25,931 nucleotides of DNA from JAQUGA01 sp964521105 (GTDB lineage Bacteria; Bacteroidota; Bacteroidia; Bacteroidales; WCHB1-69): contig CAZFPO010000032.1 of the NCBI GenBank assembly GCA_964521105.1, forward strand, positions 1-25,931, in the 5' to 3' direction. A program made the position numbers and the translations under genes. The notes under the pieces are model-generated. The model did not search any database. It was not told where the DNA came from and worked only from the letters and a program-made list of their open reading frames with translations. Of the stretch, positions 1-8,270 are shown piece by piece. Position 1 is the stretch's first letter. Each line of letters starts with the position of its first letter.

Positions 1-260
1 AAGGCATGAAAGATTATTTGCGAATTGTAATGCCCAATAGGCGAATTATGACCCTTCAAACATTTAAAAACATGATGAGCCTTTTGCCTGAAAATCAGTT
101 TTTTAGAATTCATAAATCGTATATTATTGCCATTGATAAAATAAAATCAATCGAGCGAAATCATGTGGTAATAAACAACGAAAGAATTCCTATTGGGGAA
201 TCCTATCGTGTTGATTTTTTTAATTATTTAAAATTATTAGGAATATTACCTTCCGAATAA
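1..260 (+). CDS. LytTR-family response regulator, C-terminal DNA-binding part (5' truncated)
   Basis: The reading frame is open from the left edge, so the N-terminus (presumably a CheY-like receiver) lies outside the window. The visible 85 or so residues match the LytTR DNA-binding domain of the LytR/AlgR family. The signs are the opening KDYLRIV, the strand around RIMTLQTFKNM, and the characteristic block with LPENQFFRIHKSYI followed by a segment around NERIPIGESYR. In this family the domain binds promoter DNA through beta strands, usually under a membrane histidine kinase that would be encoded upstream. The stop is TAA, and only 16 bases separate it from the convergent secG stop. The first internal ATG (position 6) is unlikely to be the start because family homology begins before it. 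The target genes cannot be inferred from this fragment. Confidence 0.85.
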   Translation, partial: GMKDYLRIVMPNRRIMTLQTFKNMMSLLPENQFFRIHKSYIIAIDKIKSIERNHVVINNERIPIGESYRVDFFNYLKLLGILPSE

Positions 261-276
261 ATTAATAAAACAAAAT

Positions 277-591
277 TTATTGAGCAACTGGTTCTGCAGG
301 AACTTTTGAAGGTGCTTCGGTTTGTTCTTGAGGTGCTTGGTCTTGTTCATCTTCGGTTACTACGGTAGAACGAGGAACTGAAAAAGCTGCTAAAAAACTT
401 ACCACAACAATTGTTATAGCTAAGCCCCATGTAACCTTTTCGAGTAAATCAGCTGTTTTTCGAACTCCCATATATTGGTTTTGAGAAGAAAAATTTGAGG
501 TTAAGCCACCACCTTTTGGATTTTGAATTAACACAATCAAAATCAATAATATACATGCAATAATTGCTAACACCATTAAAAATACAAACAT
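277..591 (-). CDS. secG: SecG, preprotein translocase subunit
   Basis: This 104-residue protein is the small accessory subunit of the SecYEG channel in the inner membrane. The sequence shows two hydrophobic segments (about residues 2-22 and 54-72). Between them lies the family loop with the QNPKGGGL motif and a short stretch containing FSSQNQYMGVRKTADLLEK, typical of Bacteroidota SecG. The C-terminal tail is rich in Gln, Glu and Pro, which is common in this phylum. It is the last gene of a tightly packed minus-strand operon and starts 4 bases after the TPR-like gene. In many Bacteroidota the next genes after secG are groES/groEL. Here a convergent LytTR gene follows instead. Confidence 0.93.
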   Translation of the reverse strand: MFVFLMVLAIIACILLILIVLIQNPKGGGLTSNFSSQNQYMGVRKTADLLEKVTWGLAITIVVVSFLAAFSVPRSTVVTEDEQDQAPQEQTEAPSKVPAEPVAQ

Positions 592-595
592 GACT

Positions 596-1459
596 TTATT
601 TTTTAGATTTATTTTTTAACTTTTTCACATCTTCAATTAAGGTTGCAAAGTAAATGTTTTTTTCTGGATTTTTCAACAATAATCCGTTATAAATTTTTAA
701 AGCTTTGTCAAAATGACCCTGTTTAACGTAAATTTTTGCCAATGTTTCACTCGAAACATCTTCGGGTTCAACTAAGCTCTTTTCAGCCATTACACGAGTT
801 TTATCTTCATCAGGGGCTTCTTTGCTTACTTTAATTTTTGGAGGATTATTGGTGAAAGTTTCTACCAATGAATCAATTGAAGTTTTTTTATTTTTTTTAG
901 GTTTAATTACCTCTTCCTTTACCTCTTCTATATCTTCTTTGCTTTTAGGTTCCTCTGCTATTTTATCTTTTTGAATTTCGGCTAAGCGTGCTTTTAAGAT
1001 TTCAAGAGGGTTCTCTTGTTTAGGCGTTTCGTTTTCAGTGTTTATAGTTGTCTGGGTTTCATTTTTCACCTCGGATACATCAGCTTTTGATTCAATTTTT
1101 TTAGTATCAATTGTATTATTTTCAATGACATTGTTTTCGATTTCAACATTTTCAGTAATTGGAGAGTTGTCGATGGTAGAAGTTGTGTTGATGTCTATCT
1201 TTTTTTCTGTCTCTTGTTTAATTATTAAGTTGGGGTAAAGGAGGGTGAAAAAAGATTTGCTTGAAATAATATATATTGAAGCCCTATTGATTTCGGGGGT
1301 GTTGTTGTTTTTGGATTTATGCTTTGATGCAATAGCTGATAAAACATGTGCTACTTGAAAATATGGAAAATCTTGAACCACTGCATTTATTTCAGAAAAA
1401 TGATTTGATTCAATTTTTGAGGGATCATTGCATAAGTTTATGAAATCGAATTTGTTCAT
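596..1459 (-). CDS. TPR-like protein of the lptE-secG operon, function unknown
   Basis: This 287-residue protein has no enzymatic motif that I recognise. The N-terminal 90 residues look globular and begin MNKFDFINLCNDPSKIES. The middle (about 95-215) is low-complexity and rich in Asn, Glu, Lys and Thr, so it is probably disordered. The C-terminal 60 residues resemble a tetratricopeptide repeat, with SSETLAKIYVKQGHFDKAL followed by an amphipathic helix, which suggests protein-protein contacts. No signal peptide or membrane segment is visible, so it is probably cytoplasmic. It lies 18 bases after lptE and 4 bases before secG, so it is almost certainly co-transcribed with them. From general knowledge a similar protein recurs at this place in Bacteroidales. 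A role in envelope biogenesis is inference from context only. Confidence 0.8.
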   Translation of the reverse strand: MNKFDFINLCNDPSKIESNHFSEINAVVQDFPYFQVAHVLSAIASKHKSKNNNTPEINRASIYIISSKSFFTLLYPNLIIKQETEKKIDINTTSTIDNSPITENVEIENNVIENNTIDTKKIESKADVSEVKNETQTTINTENETPKQENPLEILKARLAEIQKDKIAEEPKSKEDIEEVKEEVIKPKKNKKTSIDSLVETFTNNPPKIKVSKEAPDEDKTRVMAEKSLVEPEDVSSETLAKIYVKQGHFDKALKIYNGLLLKNPEKNIYFATLIEDVKKLKNKSKK

Positions 1460-1477
1460 GTTTTTAAATGTTAATTT

Positions 1478-2011
1478 TTACCAATTTACCACCGCTTTAT
1501 TAAAAATATCTTCAACTAAAACTTCGTTAATTTGCTTAACTAAATCCGACTCTACCTCCGATAAATTCCTCGAACTATCATAATCGATGTATCGACTAAA
1601 ACGTTGCTCAAAGTTGTCTTTTTCGTTTAGTTTATTTGTAAACCGAACATTCACCGATATGGTTAATCTATTCAGTGCTGCTTTTTCGTTTCCTTGAATG
1701 GCGATAGGGCTTGTTGAATATCCAATAATTTCTCCTTCTAATTCGTAATCGCCACTGCTATTTACCAAAATTAAACTAGTTTGTTTTTGAAATTTATCTT
1801 GTAGGGCTTCGGTAAACTCCTGACTTAAAGACGGATTAACCATGGGAGCCATGTTTGGAAATGTTTTTATCGAAATTGTTTTTGCTTGTGGATGAATTGA
1901 TGCACCTGTAAATGAATAAATACCGCAAGAAGAGCAAAGAATAATTAAACCAAATATTAAAAAAAATGTTTTTAATCTTTTAAGAATGGGTGTTTTTTTT
2001 AGATTAATCAT
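1478..2011 (-). CDS. lptE: LptE-family LPS-assembly lipoprotein
   Basis: This 177-residue protein resembles the Bacteroidota LptE family. LptE is the outer-membrane lipoprotein that plugs the LptD barrel and helps insert LPS into the outer leaflet. The N-terminus is basic and then hydrophobic, leading to a lipobox-like LCSSC. Cys29 would be the lipidated residue, followed by GIYSFTGAS, a family hallmark. The segment with KTISIKTFPNMAPMVNPSLS and the later LTISVNVRFTN are also typical. The gene begins 11 bases after the sigma-54 activator stop, and 18 bases separate it from the TPR-like gene. This spacing indicates one transcript joining LPS assembly and Sec export functions. Confidence 0.88.
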   Translation of the reverse strand: MINLKKTPILKRLKTFFLIFGLIILCSSCGIYSFTGASIHPQAKTISIKTFPNMAPMVNPSLSQEFTEALQDKFQKQTSLILVNSSGDYELEGEIIGYSTSPIAIQGNEKAALNRLTISVNVRFTNKLNEKDNFEQRFSRYIDYDSSRNLSEVESDLVKQINEVLVEDIFNKAVVNW

Positions 2012-2022
2012 TGTATAAATTA

Positions 2023-3291
2023 TTAATCGAGATTATATTCTTTTATTTTACGATATAAAGTGCGTTCTGAAAATCCCAATTCTTGAGCCGCAAGCTTTCG
2101 GCGACCTCTATATTTTTCTAACGCTTTAATTATTAGCTCTTTTTCGAGTTTGTGTACCGACAAAGAATCATCAATTGCAATGGTTTCTTCCACTTCATGT
2201 TCGGCATATTCAAATTCTTCATCAGGCTCTATTTCGGTAGGTTCAACGGGTGTGGATATGATATTAGATTTGTATTTTTCGCTAAAATCATAACGTTCAG
2301 TTTCGTTAAATCGGGTAATATTTGAGGCTTTTTTCAAAAATTCGGGAGAAACGTTTCCCGACTTGATAATTTCGCCAACTAAGCCTTTTAAATCTTGAAC
2401 ATCTTTTTTTAAATCCCATAAAAAATTATAAATTAATTCGCGTTCAAAATTTTCGGAAATATTTTTATTTTGTTGGTTTTTATATAATACTGGTAAATCA
2501 TGAGTTTCGGCATCTGCTGGCAAATACTTAATAATTGTTTTTGCACTAATTTCTCGGTCTTGTTCAATGATAGATAGTTGTTCGGCAACGTTCTTCAATT
2601 GGCGAACGTTTCCGGGCCAACGATAGTTTTTAATTATTTCGGAAGCTGATTCTTCTAGATGAATGCTTGGTATTTTAAACCGCTCCGAAAAATCAACACA
2701 AAATTTTCTAAACAATAATAATATATCCTCTTTTCTCTCGCGAAGCGATGGAACTTTGATGGGGACTGTGTTTAAACGGTAGTATAAATCTTCGCGAAAC
2801 TTTCCTTTATTTATGGCTTCTTGAACATCTACATTTGTAGCAGCTACAATACGAACATCGGTTTTTTGAATTTTTGAAGATCCCACACGAATATATTCGC
2901 CTGATTCTAGAACCCGCAGCAACCTAGCTTGTGTTGATAGTGGCATTTCGGCAACTTCATCTAAAAAAATGGTGCCTCCATTTGCTACTTCAAAGTAACC
3001 TTTTCGTGCTTCATGAGCCCCTGTAAATGAGCCTTTTTCATGACCAAATAATTCCGAATCAATGGTGCCCTCGGGGATTGCTCCGCAATTAACAGCTATG
3101 TAAGTACCGTGTTTGCGTGCACTATATTGATGTATGATTTTTGGAAATGTCTCTTTTCCAACACCACTTTCGCCCGTAATTAATACCGATAAATCGGTTG
3201 GTGCAACCTGTAATGCTATACGAATTGAACTCTCTAATTTTTGAGAATTTCCAATTATTCCAAATCGTAATTTTACACTTTGAGTATCCAT
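2023..3291 (-). CDS. sigma-54-dependent transcriptional activator without receiver domain
   Basis: This 422-residue bacterial enhancer-binding protein begins almost directly with its AAA+ domain. Walker A is GESGVGKE (residues 40-47). The sigma-54 contact loop is GSFTGA (87-92), a Ser variant of the usual GAFTGA. Walker B is GGTIFLDE (105-112). The arginine-finger region and sensor II follow. Residues about 285-370 form a variable acidic linker, and the last 40 residues form a Fis-type helix-turn-helix containing RRKLAAQELGFSERTLYRKI. There is no N-terminal receiver, PAS or GAF domain, so activity is probably set by expression level or a partner. It is the first gene of the lptE/TPR/secG operon. 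In Bacteroidota an activator commonly sits directly upstream of lptE. Its regulon cannot be read from this window. Confidence 0.93.
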   Translation of the reverse strand: MDTQSVKLRFGIIGNSQKLESSIRIALQVAPTDLSVLITGESGVGKETFPKIIHQYSARKHGTYIAVNCGAIPEGTIDSELFGHEKGSFTGAHEARKGYFEVANGGTIFLDEVAEMPLSTQARLLRVLESGEYIRVGSSKIQKTDVRIVAATNVDVQEAINKGKFREDLYYRLNTVPIKVPSLRERKEDILLLFRKFCVDFSERFKIPSIHLEESASEIIKNYRWPGNVRQLKNVAEQLSIIEQDREISAKTIIKYLPADAETHDLPVLYKNQQNKNISENFERELIYNFLWDLKKDVQDLKGLVGEIIKSGNVSPEFLKKASNITRFNETERYDFSEKYKSNIISTPVEPTEIEPDEEFEYAEHEVEETIAIDDSLSVHKLEKELIIKALEKYRGRRKLAAQELGFSERTLYRKIKEYNLD

Positions 3292-3307
3292 TAATTTAAT
3301 TTACTGA

Positions 3308-3340
3308 CAAAATTATAAAAAAAAACTGACAAAATGGCAA
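3308..3340 (-). promoter_or_regulatory. candidate promoter of the sigma-54 activator/lptE/secG operon
   Basis: On the minus strand TAATTTTG (3315-3308) matches the Bacteroidota -7 consensus TAnnTTTG at all fixed positions. A CTTG at 3341-3338 lies 22 bases upstream, a near match to the -33 TTTG. Transcription would begin only about 10 bases before the ATG at 3291. The position is sensible but the -33 element is imperfect. Confidence 0.35.
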
Positions 3341-3521
3341 GTTGTTTTTAAATAAGTAGATGTTTTAAAGAAAAATAACAAGTGTTTTATTTTGAAACCT
3401 AATCTTATATAATTGATTTTTAAAAGTTTAATGAAATTCTACCGTGTCTTAACAAAACTTAACCTTGAAAAAAAAATCAAAGGCTTTAAAATTGCGTTTT
3501 AAAATTGAAACTTTAAAATTA

Positions 3522-4904
3522 ATGAATATGAAACGAATATTGTTGTTTTTTTTATCTTGTTTTATTCTTGTTAGCACCATAAGCAGCCAAACTACAATTC
3601 GAAATAACGGTGTGGATTTTACAGCTGCAGCCGAAAAATCAATACATGCAGTTGTTCACATTAAAACCGAGTTTGAGCGAAAAAGTAGTGTTTATGATGA
3701 CTTTTTTGGTTTAGGCGATCCTTTTTGGAATTTTTTTGGAAATAGAAATCAGCAAAACAGCTATCCAATAATTGCTACTGGTTCGGGTGTGATTATTTCA
3801 AATGATGGATATATTGTTACCAATAATCATGTGGTACAAGATTCAAAAATAGTTACGGTTACCCTGAATGATAAGCGAGAATTTAATGCAGAAATTGTTG
3901 GTACAGACCCTTTTACCGATTTAGCTTTGATTAAAATTAGTGCTACAAATCTACCAATTCTGAGTTTTGGAAATTCCGATGATGTTAAAATTGGGGAATG
4001 GGTTTTAGCTGTTGGTAATCCGTTTAATTTAACTTCAACTGTTACAGCTGGAATTGTAAGTGCAAAAGCACGTAATTTAAATATTTTAGGAAAAAGTGGA
4101 AGTATTGAGTCGTTTATTCAAACTGATGCAGCAGTAAATCAGGGTAATAGTGGCGGAGCTTTGGTTAATACTTCGGGAGAACTAATTGGCATTAATGCTG
4201 CCATTGCTTCCAACACGGGTTCATACACGGGCTATTCGTTTGCCATTCCATCGAATATAGTAAAAAAAGTTACTGAAGATTTAAAAACTTATGGCATAGT
4301 TCAGCAAGCCTTTTTTGGAGCTTCTTTTTCCGAGATTAATAGTAAAATGGCTACGGACTTAAATTTAGAAGAAATAAAGGGAATTTACATCAATTATGTT
4401 GATGAAAAAGGTACCGCTTCGGCAGCTGGAATAAGTGTTGGAGATATTTTACTATCGTTAAACGGACATGCAATAAATAGTTATGCTGAGTTAAAAGAAG
4501 TTATTGCTCAATATCGACCTGGAGATAAAGTAGAAGCATTGGTTAAAAAAAATGAAAAAGTTAGAACAATTACCTTAACCTTGCGAAATAAAAACGGATC
4601 AACTGAAGTAATTAAAAAAAGTGATATGAATAATATTTCGCAATTAGGCGTTATTTTAGTGCCCGTTGAAAATAAAATTAAGCAAGGTTTGAGAATTAAT
4701 GGGGGAGTGCAAGTATCTAAGGTTGAAAAAGGAATATTTCAAAGTGCGGGAATACGTGAAGGCTATATCATTTTAAGTGTTAATAATAAACCAATAAACA
4801 GTGTCGACCAATTTCAGGAAATTATTAATTCAAAAAATGGAAGTTTATTAATAGACGGAATTTATCCTAATGGCATGAAAGTATATTATGCAATTGGCAT
4901 GTAA
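3522..4904 (+). CDS. htrA: HtrA/DegP-family periplasmic serine protease with PDZ domains
   Basis: This Do-family trypsin-like protease is expected to degrade or refold damaged envelope proteins in the periplasm. The start chosen is the ATG at 3522 (or 3528), because it places a classical signal peptide (MKRILLFFLSCFILVSTIS) at the N-terminus. An upstream TTG extends the frame to 3465 but adds only Lys-rich residues. The catalytic triad is clear: His in TNNHVV (codon 3828), Asp in PFTDLALIK (codon 3918) and Ser in QGNSGGALV (codon 4149). Two PDZ-like modules follow, one starting around FFGASFSEIN and the second around QLGVILVPVENKIK. Length is normal for Bacteroidota members. It is divergent from the sigma-54 operon and followed by the sigma factor gene. 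A disordered Tyr/Phe-rich loop lies before the protease core. Confidence 0.93.
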   Translation: MNMKRILLFFLSCFILVSTISSQTTIRNNGVDFTAAAEKSIHAVVHIKTEFERKSSVYDDFFGLGDPFWNFFGNRNQQNSYPIIATGSGVIISNDGYIVTNNHVVQDSKIVTVTLNDKREFNAEIVGTDPFTDLALIKISATNLPILSFGNSDDVKIGEWVLAVGNPFNLTSTVTAGIVSAKARNLNILGKSGSIESFIQTDAAVNQGNSGGALVNTSGELIGINAAIASNTGSYTGYSFAIPSNIVKKVTEDLKTYGIVQQAFFGASFSEINSKMATDLNLEEIKGIYINYVDEKGTASAAGISVGDILLSLNGHAINSYAELKEVIAQYRPGDKVEALVKKNEKVRTITLTLRNKNGSTEVIKKSDMNNISQLGVILVPVENKIKQGLRINGGVQVSKVEKGIFQSAGIREGYIILSVNNKPINSVDQFQEIINSKNGSLLIDGIYPNGMKVYYAIGM

Positions 4905-5064
4905 CTAAAAATCAACTTGTAATAAAATAAAATTAAAATTTAACAAAATATATGAGGACTAAATTTTTTATTTCTGTAAAAATAGCATAATTTCGTTGAA
5001 CAAAAATAGCCCAATAAAGGTTATTAAAAGGTATTAAAAATCCGTACTAATTGGCACTAAATAT

Positions 5065-5925
5065 ATGAGACAGCTAAAAATATCAAAATCAATAACCAAT
5101 CGTGAAACGGCTTCATTAGACAAGTATCTTCAGGACATAGGTAAAGAGGAAATGATTTCGGCAGAGGAAGAAGTAGAACTTGCTAAAAGAATTAGACTAG
5201 GTGATCAAATTGCGCTGGAAAAACTCACAAAAGCGAATCTGCGTTTTGTGGTTTCTGTGGCTAAACAATATCAAAATCAGGGGCTTAGTTTGCCTGATTT
5301 AATTAACGAAGGTAATGTTGGTTTAATTAAAGCCGCTCGTCGCTTTGATGAAACTCGAGGTTTTAAATTTATTTCATACGCAGTTTGGTGGATACGACAA
5401 TCAATTTTACAAGCAATTGCCGAACAATCCAGAATTGTTCGCTTACCATTAAATCAAGTTGGCTCGCTTAATAAAATTAAAAAAGAAATTTCACGCCTCG
5501 AGCAGTCGTTTGAACGACCTCCTACAATTGCCGAAATTTCGGAATCATTAGATATTCCTGAATATAAAATATCTGATGTGATGAAAATAAACTCAAATTA
5601 TGTATCCATGGATGCACCATTATCTTCCGAAGATGATACAAAATTTGTTGACACGTTTGTACCCGAAGATAATTCTAATACCGACTCATCGTTAATTAAA
5701 GAATCATTGTTTGAAGAAATTCAACGCACCCTTTCTACGCTTAGCGAAAAAGAAAAAGATATTTTAAATCTTTATTTTGGAATTGGTTGTAACCACGAAT
5801 TAACGTTGGAAGAAATTGGAGCTAAGTTTGATTTAACTCGCGAAAGAGTTAGACAAATTAAAGAACGTGCAATTCGTCGTCTTAAGCAAAACTCAAAAAG
5901 CAGCAACTTAAAATCTTATTTGTAA
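5065..5925 (+). CDS. rpoD: primary RNA polymerase sigma factor, sigma-70 family (short Bacteroidota type)
   Basis: This 286-residue housekeeping sigma factor lacks region 1.1 and the long non-conserved insert of the E. coli protein, as is usual for Bacteroidota. Region 1.2 starts near SLDKYLQDIGKEEMIS. Region 2 contains LRFVVSVAKQYQNQGLSLPD and the promoter-melting segment FISYAVWWIRQSI. Region 3 follows, and region 4.2 carries the helix-turn-helix LTRERVRQIKERAIRRL. Such factors recognise the TTTG / TAnnTTTG promoters seen elsewhere in this window. The gene stands alone, with a 160-base AT-rich leader after the protease gene and 178 bases before pyrG. The leader contains near matches to the -7 box (TATTTCTG, TAATTTCG) but none is perfect, so I do not call a promoter. 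Confidence 0.96.
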   Translation: MRQLKISKSITNRETASLDKYLQDIGKEEMISAEEEVELAKRIRLGDQIALEKLTKANLRFVVSVAKQYQNQGLSLPDLINEGNVGLIKAARRFDETRGFKFISYAVWWIRQSILQAIAEQSRIVRLPLNQVGSLNKIKKEISRLEQSFERPPTIAEISESLDIPEYKISDVMKINSNYVSMDAPLSSEDDTKFVDTFVPEDNSNTDSSLIKESLFEEIQRTLSTLSEKEKDILNLYFGIGCNHELTLEEIGAKFDLTRERVRQIKERAIRRLKQNSKSSNLKSYL

Positions 5926-6028
5926 ATAAATAATTGGTTGTTTTTAGTTCTTATTGTAGTTAATTGTTAAATATTAGATTTTTGTTTAATATTTTATTCA
6001 CTTTATAGATATTTGCAGATAAAAGCTC

Positions 6029-6056
6029 ATTTCTTTGAGAAGAAATAGTATTTTTG
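6029..6056 (+). promoter_or_regulatory. pyrG leader: 7-bp inverted repeat followed by a -7-like box
   Basis: ATTTCTT and AAGAAAT (6029-6035 and 6040-6046) form a perfect inverted repeat around a 4-base loop. It is followed by a perfect -7 box match, TATTTTTG (6049-6056), about 48 bases before the pyrG ATG. A TTTG at 6034-6037 is too close to serve as the -33 box. The T-rich tract after the hairpin could equally make it a weak rpoD terminator or a pyrG attenuator. The function is uncertain. Confidence 0.25.
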
Positions 6057-6103
6057 ATTTTTTTTCGGAATAAACAACATAATACTGATTTAATATAAAT
6101 TCA

Positions 6104-7720
6104 ATGAACTTGAGTACTCGTTATATTTTTGTTACTGGTGGTGTAGCATCTTCCCTTGGGAAAGGAATAATCTCCGCATCGTTGGCGAAATTATTTAAAG
6201 CACGTGGTTTTTCAGTTACCATTCAAAAACTCGACCCATACATTAATATTGACCCAGGCACATTAAATCCGTACGAACATGGGGAATGTTTTGTTACCGA
6301 TGATGGTGCCGAAACTGATTTGGATTTAGGTCATTACGAACGTTTTTCGAATGTGCCAACTTCTCAAGCTAACAATATTACCACGGGTAGAATATATCAA
6401 TCGGTTATCAATAAAGAGCGTCGTGGTGATTATTTGGGGCAAACGGTACAAGTAATTCCTCATATCACCGATGAAATAATTAGACGTGTTAAAACGCTTG
6501 GAAATGATGGAAAATTTGATTTTGTTATTACCGAAATAGGCGGTACTGTTGGTGATATTGAGTCATTTCCATTTGTGGAAGCTGTTCGACAGTTAAAATG
6601 GGAAATGGGTAATAAATGCTTATCTATTCATTTAACCTTAGTTCCATATTTAGCTGCTGCCGGAGAGTTAAAAACTAAACCCACTCAACATTCGGTAAAA
6701 ACTTTACTTGAGCAAGGTGTTCAACCAGATATTATCGTTTGTCGTACCGAAAAGCATTTAAGTGAATCGATGCGAAATAAAATTGCTCTCTTTTGTAATG
6801 TTGAACCAACTTCTGTTATTGAATCGATTGATGCTGAAACTATTTATGATGTTCCATTGTTAATGCACGATGAAGCATTGGATAGTGAAGTTCTTCGGAA
6901 AATGGGAATTGTAGGTGTTCCCGAACCTGACCTAAAACAATGGAAAGAGTTTCTTTTTACATTAAAAAATCCAATACAAGAAGTTGAAATTGCATTAGTT
7001 GGAAAATATGTTGAACTAAAAGATGCCTATAAGTCTATTTGCGAGTCGTTTGTTCATGCTGGAGTTTCGAATAAATGTAAGGTTAAACTAAATTTAATTC
7101 AGTCGGAAAAACTGGAGGAAACCAACATAGAGGAAAAACTAAAAGGTAACTGTGGTATTTTAGTAGCTCCTGGGTTTGGTGAACGTGGAATTGAGGGTAA
7201 GATTTTAGCAGTAAAATGGGCTCGCGAAAACAACGTGCCATTTTTAGGTATTTGTTTGGGAATGCAATGTGCTGTAATTGAATTTGCTCGACATAAGTTA
7301 AATATGGAAAGTGCTCATACCACCGAAATTGATAAAAATACTCCCTATCCAGTAATTGATATTATGGAAGAGCAAAAAAATCAGGATAATAAAGGCGGAA
7401 CAATGAGGTTGGGGGCATATCCTTGCAAAATAAAATCAAACACATTAGCTTCTTCAATTTATACTACTGAGCTAATTTCAGAACGTCATCGTCATCGCTA
7501 TGAGTTTAATAATAAATATATGGCTGATTTTGAAGCAAAAGGAATGGTTTTTTCGGGCATGAGCCCAGATGAAAATTTGGTGGAAATGATAGAATTACCC
7601 AGTCATCCTTGGTTTATTGGGGTACAATTTCACCCCGAATATAAAAGTACGGTTGCAAATCACCACCCGTTGTTTGTAAGCTTTGTTAAAGGAGCTATTG
7701 ATTATTGTAAATTAAAATAA
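6104..7720 (+). CDS. pyrG: CTP synthase (glutamine-hydrolysing)
   Basis: CTP synthase makes CTP from UTP, ATP and glutamine in the cytoplasm, the last step of pyrimidine nucleotide synthesis. The 538-residue length is standard. The N-terminal synthetase domain starts with the P-loop-like TGGVASSLGKGI (from residue 11). It continues with KLDPYINIDPGTLNP, the DLDLGHYERF metal and nucleotide region and EIGGTVGDIES. The C-terminal class I glutamine amidotransferase domain has the nucleophile Cys384 in FLGICLGMQ and the His510/Glu512 pair in QFHPEY. All catalytic residues are present. The gene is monocistronic here and ends in a strong bidirectional terminator. Confidence 0.98.
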   Translation: MNLSTRYIFVTGGVASSLGKGIISASLAKLFKARGFSVTIQKLDPYINIDPGTLNPYEHGECFVTDDGAETDLDLGHYERFSNVPTSQANNITTGRIYQSVINKERRGDYLGQTVQVIPHITDEIIRRVKTLGNDGKFDFVITEIGGTVGDIESFPFVEAVRQLKWEMGNKCLSIHLTLVPYLAAAGELKTKPTQHSVKTLLEQGVQPDIIVCRTEKHLSESMRNKIALFCNVEPTSVIESIDAETIYDVPLLMHDEALDSEVLRKMGIVGVPEPDLKQWKEFLFTLKNPIQEVEIALVGKYVELKDAYKSICESFVHAGVSNKCKVKLNLIQSEKLEETNIEEKLKGNCGILVAPGFGERGIEGKILAVKWARENNVPFLGICLGMQCAVIEFARHKLNMESAHTTEIDKNTPYPVIDIMEEQKNQDNKGGTMRLGAYPCKIKSNTLASSIYTTELISERHRHRYEFNNKYMADFEAKGMVFSGMSPDENLVEMIELPSHPWFIGVQFHPEYKSTVANHHPLFVSFVKGAIDYCKLK

Positions 7721-7723
7721 CAT

Positions 7724-7754
7724 AGTTGTCCGAAGTCTCAGACTTCGGACAACT
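7724..7754. repeat. 31-nt perfect palindrome at the pyrG 3' end
   Basis: Two 15-base arms, AGTTGTCCGAAGTCT and AGACTTCGGACAACT, flank a single central C. It begins 3 bases after the pyrG stop codon and is much GC-richer than its surroundings. It is followed by an A run rather than a T run on the plus strand. It may therefore be a genome-wide palindromic repeat inserted between gene and terminator rather than the terminator itself. Confidence 0.7.
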
Positions 7755-7789
7755 AAAAAAAAATGCCGTTATTAAAACGGCATTTTTTT
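7755..7789. terminator. bidirectional intrinsic terminator between pyrG and the ExbB/ExbD operon
   Basis: AATGCCGTT (7762-7770) and AACGGCATT (7776-7784) form a 9-bp stem with a 5-base loop. A T run follows on the plus strand and an A run precedes it, giving a U tract in both directions. It lies between two convergent genes, so it can end both transcripts. Confidence 0.85.
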
Positions 7790-7805
7790 ATGAAATAGAA
7801 TTAAT

Positions 7806-8267
7806 TTACTGAGTTTTTTTGCGAGTTGCATAATTAATTTTACGCGAATCGGCTTTTCTGAGTTCTTGTTTAACGTCTGTTACAATACCCATTTTAACTT
7901 CGCCGTCAACCTTTAACGAATTTGTTATTTGGCTACGTTCAAAATCGTTTCGTGCTAATTTTTCTTTTGTAACAAACTCAGGAATATTAGATGGTTCAGC
8001 AAATTGGTCATTTAACTGAATTCGGGGAGCAGTACCATACATCTGTGATTTCATAGGAACACCAATATAAATACTACTAACTAAACTCTTTTTTTCCAAT
8101 TTTTGATACTCACTAGCTTGAGGAGGAGTAACTCTAACAAATAGTGTGTTTTCCCTCATTTTAGTAATAACCATAAAAAAGAAAAGGAACATAAAAATAA
8201 TGTCGGACATTGAACCTGTGTTAATTGCAGGTACTTCTTTTTTTCCTGATTTAGTGAATCTTCCCAT
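7806..8267 (-). CDS. ExbD/TolR-family energy-transduction protein (second of two)
   Basis: This 153-residue protein of the ExbD/TolR family couples proton flow through an ExbB/TolQ channel to periplasmic work. It has a short cytoplasmic N-terminus and one membrane helix (about residues 20-38). The helix begins with the conserved SMSDIIFMFLFFFMV segment, whose Asp22 corresponds to the proton-carrying Asp of ExbD. A periplasmic domain of about 110 residues follows. Its C-terminus is very basic (RKADSRKINYATRKK). It starts 3 bases after the preceding exbD stop, with an overlapping AGGAGG ribosome site, so translation is probably coupled. Whether it serves TonB-type import, Tol-type envelope constriction or another machine cannot be decided here. 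Confidence 0.88.
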   Translation of the reverse strand: MGRFTKSGKKEVPAINTGSMSDIIFMFLFFFMVITKMRENTLFVRVTPPQASEYQKLEKKSLVSSIYIGVPMKSQMYGTAPRIQLNDQFAEPSNIPEFVTKEKLARNDFERSQITNSLKVDGEVKMGIVTDVKQELRKADSRKINYATRKKTQ

Positions 8268-8270
8268 GAT

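Noticed and set aside
3465..3521. TTG start for the HtrA-type protease
   Set aside because: It adds a Lys-rich segment before an otherwise complete signal peptide beginning at 3522 or 3528.
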